From NCBI GenBank assembly GCA_019347795.1, contig JAHWKS010000230.1:1-7692 (forward strand): a stretch of DNA of 7,692 bases. The letters run 5' to 3'. Positions 1 to 4,671 of this stretch are shown piece by piece (the stretch's first letter is position 1; each line of letters opens with the position of its first letter). The translations under genes and the position numbers were made by a program. The notes below the pieces were generated by a model. That model was not told the DNA's origin. It did no database searches and was given only the letters and a program-made list of their open reading frames with translations. This DNA is from Planctomycetota bacterium (lineage in GTDB: Bacteria > Planctomycetota > Planctomycetia > Pirellulales > Pirellulaceae).

Positions 1-103
1 CAGCCCAGTCTTCCTGCTTGGCCTTCGCCATACCGCGACGCTGGAGAACTGCCGCCTTGCCGCCGCGAGAAAAGAGGCGCGCTGCTGACTTGATGAGGCT
101 CAT
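1..103 (-). CDS. Unknown protein, N-terminal part only (cut by window edge)
   Basis: The minus strand opens with ATG at 103-101 and stays open to the left edge, giving 34 residues that begin M-S-L-I-K-S-A-A-R-L-F-S-R-G-G-K. The stretch is rich in Ala, Lys and Arg and looks amphipathic. It has no signal peptide. Most codons end in G or C, as in the clear genes of this window, which favours real coding. The only ribosome-binding-like sequence is a weak GGGA about 8 bases upstream. The frame has no nearby stop upstream of the ATG, so a start further right is possible. I do not recognise the family, and too little is present to assign a function. It lies downstream of the GH16 gene on the same strand but about 500 bases away, so it probably has its own promoter. 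Confidence 0.45.
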   Translation of the reverse strand, partial: MSLIKSAARLFSRGGKAAVLQRRGMAKAKQEDWA

Positions 104-606
104 CGTGCGATTCCCGTTGAACGATGGGAGCCGGCGCGTCGAAAGGCGCCAACCGATGATCCTCTCTCTATTCCGATAGAGCAATTTACTCGCCGCACGC
201 TCCCTCCGAAACGCCTGTTCGCAAAAAAATTTGGTGTAAGAAAGCGGCGTCTCCCGCACTTTGCTTCTGGAGCACGTCATTCTGTGGCAGGCGACGATTG
301 CCTGCCGACCGCCGGCGGGCGCCGCAGGAGAGAGCCTACGCGGAATTCCGTTGCGCCCAATTCATCCGGCGCCTTGTCGTCCGGCCGTCCCGCAAACCGA
401 GTTGGCGCCGTAGCCAAGGAGAGGCGATGTGGCTGGACTGGCCGACAGATGCGTCGCTCGGTACTGGGAACTCTAAAAATTGTGCCGCGGCCACCCGATG
501 CCCGGGAGGATCCGGCGGCAGGAGCCGCCGCTTTACGCCGCCGTGTCCCCATTACCGGTGCGATCAATCCGAGGGCCATGCCCAAGCCCGGTGTGCGCTG
601 ACCTCA
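104..606. other. Intergenic region without a convincing gene
   Basis: About 500 bases separate the partial left gene from the GH16 stop. Open frames exist on both strands between 277 and 601. They are low-complexity Arg/Pro/Ala/Gly translations without a ribosome-binding site or recognisable domain, and I do not accept them as genes. Visible structure: a short hairpin CTCTAT-TCCG-ATAGAG at 166-181, GGCGC-N8-GCGCC at 133-150, an A-run near 223-229 in an AT-richer patch (the likeliest place for a promoter serving the leftmost gene), a 10-base palindrome CCGCCGGCGG at 309-318, and a strong stem-loop at 513-530 listed separately. No tRNA fold was recognised. Confidence 0.5.
513..530 (-). terminator. 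GC-rich stem-loop downstream of the GH16 gene
   Basis: CGGCGGC (513-519) and GCCGCCG (524-530) form a perfect 7-base-pair stem around the loop AGGA. It lies 77 bases beyond the GH16 stop, where transcription of that gene should end. There is no T-run on the minus-strand side, so it is not a classical intrinsic terminator. It could act as an mRNA 3'-end barrier or in Rho-dependent termination. Confidence 0.35.
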
Positions 607-3099
607 CTACGGCTTGGCGTACGCCCGGATGTAGTCGATGTACATGTAGGCCGGGCTGGGCGTGCGGTCCAGCGGCCAACCGGGTCCCGCAGCCAATTCC
701 GCCATCACGTACAGCAAAGTGTGGCCGCATTCAGGCGTCGGATCCCGACGGAGTTCCACACCGTCGTAGTAGAAGATGATGTGCTCGGGCGTCACCATCG
801 CCCCGTAGGTGTGGAAGTCTTCCGTCATGCCGGGCGCCAGGTGGCGTTCGCCGATGTGGCTGCCGCGCCCCTTGCCGCTGCGATCCCAGATATGCATGGC
901 GGTCGACAGCTTGTTGGGCCAGTGGCCGTACTGCTCGACGATGTCGATCTCGATGGTCAGACGTTCCTTGTCGTCGCTGTGGGTCACGCGTTCGGCGCCA
1001 TGCAACCAGAAGCCGGGCCAAGTGCCGGGCGTGGCGGGGAACTTGGCGCGCATCTCGAAGTAGCCGTATTGCTGCGTGAATCCGTTGCCTTGAGGGTCCA
1101 TCGATGAGATCAGCCCGCTGTACCAGCGCGTCCCGTCGAACCGGCACTCGATGCGCAGGACGCCGTCTTTCACGGTGAACGGGAAGCCGTCGGTCGGATT
1201 GGCGAACCGCGCATCGCCGAAGTCGCCTTTGTAGGGCGTGTGGGCGATCCACTTCACGCCCCCTTCGGTGATCGGCCCCCATGCCGAAACCCTGATATCT
1301 TCGTCGAACTCGTCGCTGAATGTTATTCGATAGCCGGTCAGGTCGAGCGTCTTCTCGCCCAGCGGCGGAATCGGCGCGGCGTTGTCGATCGTCAGCGAAC
1401 CGATGCGGTAGCGACGATCGCCGTCTTCCGTCACACCCTCGCCAGCGGCCAACGGTTTGCGGCCGAGCGCGTTGAACAGGCCGGCGTACAGCGTGTACTC
1501 GCCCTCGGGCAAAGCGTCGAACGTCTGCTTGCCACGAGGCGCCCACCGCGGCAGGCACACGTCGCGCGTGTATTGCACCACGCCGTCCCATTTCGAGGTG
1601 GGAACCGGCGGCACGTGGTCGTCGTTGTAGACCGTGTTGCCCGCCGCATCGACGATGTGTACGAACACACGGTAGTCGCGCTCGGTCGGCTGCGATTGCC
1701 AGCGATAGGTGAGCTTGAAGCCGTAGTCAGCCTGGCTGACCGCGTGCGTCGGGTTCGCCGCGAGAACTGTCGTGCCCGCTTTGACCGTGTCGTCGCCTTC
1801 GACGATCACGGCGTCGATCGCCTCGGCGCGAATGTCGCAAAGGTCCAGCGACAGCTGCTTCTGGTCCGGGTTGGAGAAGACCCCGATGTTGATCGACAGC
1901 AGCTTCGCCGGGCCGTGCCACTTGCCGTCATTCGCCCCGCCCCACCACTCGCTGCCAACGAGATCCGAGACGCTCAGTGCCAGGTCGTGCCACTGCCCGT
2001 CAGCCGTCAGCTTCACGCCCTTCTGCTGGTGAACCTGCCCTGTGCCGTCGGCGAAGCGCACGGTCAGTTCATGGACATTGGCCGTGCGGTAACGCAGGCG
2101 GATGGATGAAAGATCATGCTCTGCCGGCATCTTCAGGTCCTTGGTGGCCGCCACGTACGCACCGCCCTGCGTGAAGTCGCCGACCAGCCGCAGCGCCGGG
2201 CTGGTGGTGCTCGGTTCGTTCTCCACGACGGTAAGCGAACCGGTTGCGCCCTTAAACTCGGCGCCGTTAAAGAACTTCCACTCGGCCGGATCGTTGGCGA
2301 AATCGTCGAGATCCACGATAAAGCCCGTGCCGTCGGGCGGGGGCGTCGGCGGCGGAGCCTGTGTTTTGGGCTTGGCCGGCGCGGCGGCTCGCGACGGCCC
2401 GGAATCGGGATCGACGTTCGCCGCCGCGGGAACGGTGGGCGCCTCGGGTGTATCGGTGGGTGGTTGTTCCACGGAGAAGATTCTCATGCCCAGCGTACGG
2501 ACGTCTTTGCCGTTGATGCTGTTGCGACTGCTGAACGCCGCCCCGCCGGCGTACGTCCGCGCTCCGCGCCGCCGCAACACAAAACCGGTCGGCTCGCTGC
2601 CGGTGACGAACTCGATCGCGTACGTCTTGCCTGCTTCCAGCTTCACCCGGTCCTCGCCGGTGAACTCCAGCGAGATCACACCCGGCGTTTCCTGCTTCCT
2701 GCTGTAGCGAAAGGAGAGGTTCGGCGCGGCGAACAGATTGCGGCCTTCGCCGTAGGTGTACAGCGTGTCATCCGCGTTGGTGGTCACATTGGCTTCCTGC
2801 AAGCGCAACTGGACTGTGCCTTGCTCGTCGGAGGTGCTGTAGGCCACATCAATGCGCGAGAGGGTCAACGCGCTGGTGACCGTGAACGTCTGGGCCGCCG
2901 ATTCGCCCGGCCGAACACCCACGCCGACGGTGAAGTTCTCCGGTTGGTTGGGGCCGGCGAGGTTGATCGCCGAACCACTGTTCGGCCAAAAGGCGCCCGA
3001 GGCGTGTTCGCTGACGTTCACACCGGCGACCGCGGGCTGAACCAGGGCGAGCAGCGCAATAGCGCCTGCCGCCCACAGTGGACTGACCGAATGAGTCAT
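607..3099 (-). CDS. Secreted multi-domain glycoside hydrolase family 16 protein
   Basis: This 830-residue protein probably cleaves internal beta-1,3 or beta-1,4 bonds of a beta-glucan or galactan outside the cell or in the periplasm. Order: signal peptide 1-25 (hydrophobic core, A-V-A before Gly26); beta-sandwich module about 27-210; Pro-rich linker 211-258; carbohydrate-binding-like module about 259-430; Ig-like beta-sandwich about 431-575 (pattern VFVHIVDAAG...YTLYAGLF); GH16 domain about 588-828. The GH16 signature ExDxxE is intact: E717 (expected nucleophile), D719 and E722 (expected acid/base). G-T-W-P-G-F-W-L at 692-699 and the ending Y-I-D-Y-I-R-A-Y also fit. I chose the ATG at 3099 because AGGTG lies 5 bases upstream and the signal peptide then starts correctly; an upstream in-frame ATG at 3150 would add 17 residues before it. 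The substrate cannot be read from sequence. The three front modules are fold-level guesses. Confidence 0.9.
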   Translation of the reverse strand: MTHSVSPLWAAGAIALLALVQPAVAGVNVSEHASGAFWPNSGSAINLAGPNQPENFTVGVGVRPGESAAQTFTVTSALTLSRIDVAYSTSDEQGTVQLRLQEANVTTNADDTLYTYGEGRNLFAAPNLSFRYSRKQETPGVISLEFTGEDRVKLEAGKTYAIEFVTGSEPTGFVLRRRGARTYAGGAAFSSRNSINGKDVRTLGMRIFSVEQPPTDTPEAPTVPAAANVDPDSGPSRAAAPAKPKTQAPPPTPPPDGTGFIVDLDDFANDPAEWKFFNGAEFKGATGSLTVVENEPSTTSPALRLVGDFTQGGAYVAATKDLKMPAEHDLSSIRLRYRTANVHELTVRFADGTGQVHQQKGVKLTADGQWHDLALSVSDLVGSEWWGGANDGKWHGPAKLLSINIGVFSNPDQKQLSLDLCDIRAEAIDAVIVEGDDTVKAGTTVLAANPTHAVSQADYGFKLTYRWQSQPTERDYRVFVHIVDAAGNTVYNDDHVPPVPTSKWDGVVQYTRDVCLPRWAPRGKQTFDALPEGEYTLYAGLFNALGRKPLAAGEGVTEDGDRRYRIGSLTIDNAAPIPPLGEKTLDLTGYRITFSDEFDEDIRVSAWGPITEGGVKWIAHTPYKGDFGDARFANPTDGFPFTVKDGVLRIECRFDGTRWYSGLISSMDPQGNGFTQQYGYFEMRAKFPATPGTWPGFWLHGAERVTHSDDKERLTIEIDIVEQYGHWPNKLSTAMHIWDRSGKGRGSHIGERHLAPGMTEDFHTYGAMVTPEHIIFYYDGVELRRDPTPECGHTLLYVMAELAAGPGWPLDRTPSPAYMYIDYIRAYAKP

Positions 3100-3154
3100 G
3101 GAAGCACCTTTCGTGAAAATAAAGAAAAAGCCATTGCCGCCGAATCGCAAGCGT

Positions 3155-3168
3155 CATTGCAGGCAATG
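3155..3168. repeat. Short inverted repeat upstream of the GH16 gene
   Basis: CATTGC-AG-GCAATG is a perfect 6-base inverted repeat with a 2-base centre. It lies about 55 bases upstream of the GH16 start, in the 118-base gap after the beta-helix fragment. The position suits an operator or a promoter-proximal element for GH16, but the arms are short and chance is possible. Confidence 0.25.
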
Positions 3169-3217
3169 CTCCAGGAAGCTTGTCCATCGTGTCTGCGATC
3201 GTAGTATTCGCCGGGCT

Positions 3218-3619
3218 TCAAATCAGCCTTCTTCGGATTGTCGAATCGTCGCAAATTGCTACGCCAGAATCTCCTTCACCACGTGCCACCACGCCACTGG
3301 GACGTTGCGAGTCATGGAACGTGTTGTCGGTGTGATCGACAGTACCGAGGCCCGCGACGCGGCCAACAAAGGTGTTGCCCGAGAGCGCTGGCGAATCGGC
3401 TTTGATCTCCGCCGCCATTCCCTGGCTCGATGCAAAATAGTTGCCGGTCATCGACAGCTTGCCGATGCCCCGGCCGTAGCCAAGGATGCTCGAATCACCG
3501 CGCGAGTAGTAGCTGACATTCTCGATGAGGGTGATATTCTCGGCTTTGCGTCCGCCGCCAATGAGGATGTTTCGAGTGTGCCCGGTACGCTTCGACATCG
3601 CGCCATTGTTGAAGTTCAT
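3218..3619 (-). pseudogene. C-terminal remnant of a right-handed parallel beta-helix protein
   Basis: The 133-codon frame reads like the late rungs of a secreted beta-helix polysaccharide-active protein. It has N-I-L-I-G-G-G then E-N-I-T-L-I-E-N-V-S-Y-Y at 17-38, I-L-G-Y-G at 45-49, L-S-M-T-G-N-Y-F at 55-62 and L-S-G-N-T-F-V-G at 79-86: repeated short beta strands closed by Asn, as in such solenoids. There is no signal peptide and far too few rungs for a complete protein. The same frame stays open upstream of its ATG to at least 3670 (reading G-N-A-I-Q-T-T-Q-A-R-P before the Met), inside the end of the neighbouring DNA-binding gene. This suggests the original coding sequence continued there and its front was replaced. 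The last 20 or so residues (R-G-E-G-D-S-G-V onward) no longer look beta-helical, hinting at a frameshift or decayed end. It could instead be translated by coupling through the ATGA overlap. I favour a relic. Confidence 0.55.
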
Positions 3620-4344
3620 TGGCCGCGCTTGCGTTGTCTGTATCGCGTTCCCCGGCCGTCCGGCAGCCGGAGTTTACTGCGTTGGCTGTACACCGCGGAA
3701 AGCGTCCTGCCCGTTCGGCGCACAACTTCCGGCGCGGGAAGCGTCCGGACAAGCTCCAGTTCCTGCTCCGTCCACGGCTCGCCGATCCACGACGGGCGCG
3801 TGCCACGGACGCGGTGGGTTTCGCTCATCCTTCGGCGAGTGGACTCGCTGAGCCGTTTACCAAGGTTCGCTTTTCGCAGCGCTTCGTGAACGTGAGCGGG
3901 CCGGGGTTTGCCACGCTTGGCCGCTGCAATCTTTGCTCGCCGTGCGGCGTCCAGGCCGGGGTTACGGGACTTCGCCTGCGCTTTCTCGATTCCGCCGGCT
4001 TCACGAGCTATGCCCGCCCGCAGCCGAGACGTTCCCGCCGTCGTTGGCTGCACCTCCAGCGCGTGACGCCAGCGGGTCACGGTCTGACCGGTTACGCCCC
4101 ACCAGTAAGCCACGGCTTGGTTGGACTCCTTCTGCACGGCCTTGGCAAGGCCGCGATAGAGCACAATGCCGGCTTTGGCGCTGCCGCCATCAAGGCGCAC
4201 GCCAACAGGCCAGGGAATGCGGCCATCGGTCAGGCCGACGATCCGCACATCGCCCCGGAGTGCGTCTTCGACGATCGAGCCGTAGCGGAAGCGCGGCGTT
4301 TTGTAGGGGCCGAAATGGAGCTTGACGCGACGAGCTTCGTGCAT
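3616..4344 (-). CDS. Planctomycete-type DNA-binding protein (HTH, NUMOD3-like repeats, Myb/SANT-like end)
   Basis: A 242-residue cytoplasmic protein with no signal peptide. Residues 1-65 form a compact N-terminal module (F-G-P-Y-K-T-P-R-F-R-Y-G at 11-22; I-V-G-L-T-D-G-R-I-P-W-P at 35-46). Residues 73-96 form a helix-turn-helix (S-N-Q-A-V-A-Y-W-W-G-V-T-G-Q-T-V-T-R-W-R). Two basic NUMOD3-like repeats follow at about 133-150 (A-A-K-R-G-K-P-R-P) and 152-180 (L-G-K-R-L-S-E-S-T-R-R-R-M-S-E-T-H). The end, 186-228, resembles a Myb/SANT or second HTH unit (P-W-T-E-Q-E-L-E-L-V-R-T-L-P). I recall near-identical architectures as large paralogous families in planctomycetes with no assigned function. NUMOD3 is otherwise known as the DNA-binding tail of homing endonucleases, but no GIY-YIG or HNH nuclease motif is visible here. 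Its stop TGA overlaps the ATG of the beta-helix fragment. No clear ribosome-binding site precedes the start. Role: probably sequence-specific DNA binding; target unknown. Confidence 0.8.
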   Translation of the reverse strand: MHEARRVKLHFGPYKTPRFRYGSIVEDALRGDVRIVGLTDGRIPWPVGVRLDGGSAKAGIVLYRGLAKAVQKESNQAVAYWWGVTGQTVTRWRHALEVQPTTAGTSRLRAGIAREAGGIEKAQAKSRNPGLDAARRAKIAAAKRGKPRPAHVHEALRKANLGKRLSESTRRRMSETHRVRGTRPSWIGEPWTEQELELVRTLPAPEVVRRTGRTLSAVYSQRSKLRLPDGRGTRYRQRKRGQ

Positions 4345-4354
4345 GCGGGAGAGT

Positions 4355-4426
4355 CTACTTGCGCACGCACAGCAGGTGCAAATCTCGCTTGCCGACGGGG
4401 GAGGCCTGATAGAGAATGGCCGCCAT
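4355..4426 (-). CDS. Possible 23-residue leader peptide upstream of the DNA-binding gene
   Basis: A minus-strand ATG at 4426-4424 opens a 23-codon frame that begins M-A-A-I-L-Y-Q-A-S-P-V-G-K-R and ends in TAG at 4357-4355, ten bases before the start of the DNA-binding gene. The residue mix (hydrophobic and basic) looks more protein-like than the other frames here. No good ribosome-binding site is seen. The frame is bounded upstream by a TAG a few codons before the ATG. It could be a leader peptide, the tail of a degraded gene, or chance. Confidence 0.2.
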   Translation of the reverse strand: MAAILYQASPVGKRDLHLLCVRK

Positions 4427-4584
4427 CACCGCTTGGCAGCCGGACTACCGCTCGGGTGGTCCTGGCTGATGGTCATGGCATTCGCATATCTCGGGATGGT
4501 CGGAGGCGCCGTCGGGCAGCTACGCGATCGATTTGTCGCGCCGCTCGGGGGTGGAAGTCGCCGGGCGAGGATGATTGCGCAGTT

Positions 4585-4605
4585 GCGAACGGCATCCACG
4601 TTCGC
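4585..4605. promoter_or_regulatory. 21-base inverted repeat, candidate operator of the propeller-LamG gene
   Basis: GCGAACG (4585-4591) and CGTTCGC (4599-4605) are perfect inverted 7-base arms separated by 7 bases. Arm centres are 14 bases apart, somewhat more than one helical turn. The repeat lies about 67 bases upstream of the start at 4672, near the weak promoter boxes. Position and symmetry fit a binding site for a dimeric regulator. An RNA hairpin in a long leader is the alternative. Which protein binds is unknown. Confidence 0.4.
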
Positions 4606-4630
4606 GGTTCAGGAGCATCGGGATTACATT
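4601..4630 (+). promoter_or_regulatory. Weak candidate promoter for the propeller-LamG gene
   Basis: TACATT (4625-4630) matches four of six bases of the sigma-70 -10 box and lies in a locally AT-rich patch. TTCGCG (4601-4606) is a poor -35 at 18-base spacing and overlaps the right arm of the inverted repeat. This spacing would give a leader of about 35 bases. It is the best I can see in the gap, but the match is weak, and planctomycete promoters often depart from the consensus. Confidence 0.2.
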
Positions 4631-4658
4631 AATCTCAAACGGACAGCTCCCTCGGAAT

Positions 4659-4664
4659 GGAGGA
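4659..4664 (+). promoter_or_regulatory. Ribosome-binding site deciding the start at 4672
   Basis: GGAGGA lies 7 bases upstream of the ATG at 4672-4674. It overlaps an earlier in-frame ATG (4657), so it rules that codon out as the start: the true protein begins M-K-S-L-S-P-L-L. It is the best Shine-Dalgarno match in the window. Confidence 0.8.
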
Positions 4665-4671
4665 TATCGCC

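Larger units (their letters stand above)
4345..4671. other. Divergent intergenic region
   Basis: This 327-base gap must carry promoters for the DNA-binding gene (leftward) and the propeller-LamG gene (rightward). It holds a possible 23-codon minus frame (4355-4426), an inverted repeat (4585-4605) and weak promoter-like boxes, each listed separately. A plus-strand frame running through it to 4675 (including W-S-W-L-M-V-M-A-F-A-Y-L-G-M-V-G-G) ends in an ATGA overlap with the downstream start. It lacks a ribosome-binding site and a recognisable domain, and its ATG sits inside the divergent gene's start, so I do not call it. No coding for the missing front of the beta-helix protein is visible on the minus strand. 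Confidence 0.5.

Noticed and set aside
166..181. Hairpin CTCTAT-TCCG-ATAGAG taken as a possible tRNA arm or operator
   Set aside because: No cloverleaf, acceptor pairing or T-arm is found around it, and a 6-base stem alone is too weak to call.
277..601. Overlapping reading frames of about 100 codons on both strands left of the GH16 gene
   Set aside because: They are Arg/Pro/Ala-rich translations of GC-rich DNA, overlap each other, and have no ribosome-binding site, domain or signal peptide. They are more likely by-products of base composition.
3100..3150. Upstream ATG extending the GH16 protein by 17 residues
   Set aside because: The extension would put M-R-F-G-G-N-G-F-F-F-I-F in front of an already good signal peptide, and the AGGTG ribosome-binding site lies next to the ATG at 3099.
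2102..3204. Long plus-strand frames opposite the GH16 gene
   Set aside because: They are antisense shadows of a clearly coding, high-GC3 gene and show no domain or start signal.
3616..4344. Homing endonuclease call for the NUMOD3-like protein
   Set aside because: No GIY-YIG, HNH or LAGLIDADG catalytic motif is visible, so only DNA binding is supported.
4657..4671. Upstream ATG for the propeller-LamG gene
   Set aside because: That ATG overlaps the strong GGAGGA ribosome-binding site, which is correctly spaced for the ATG at 4672.
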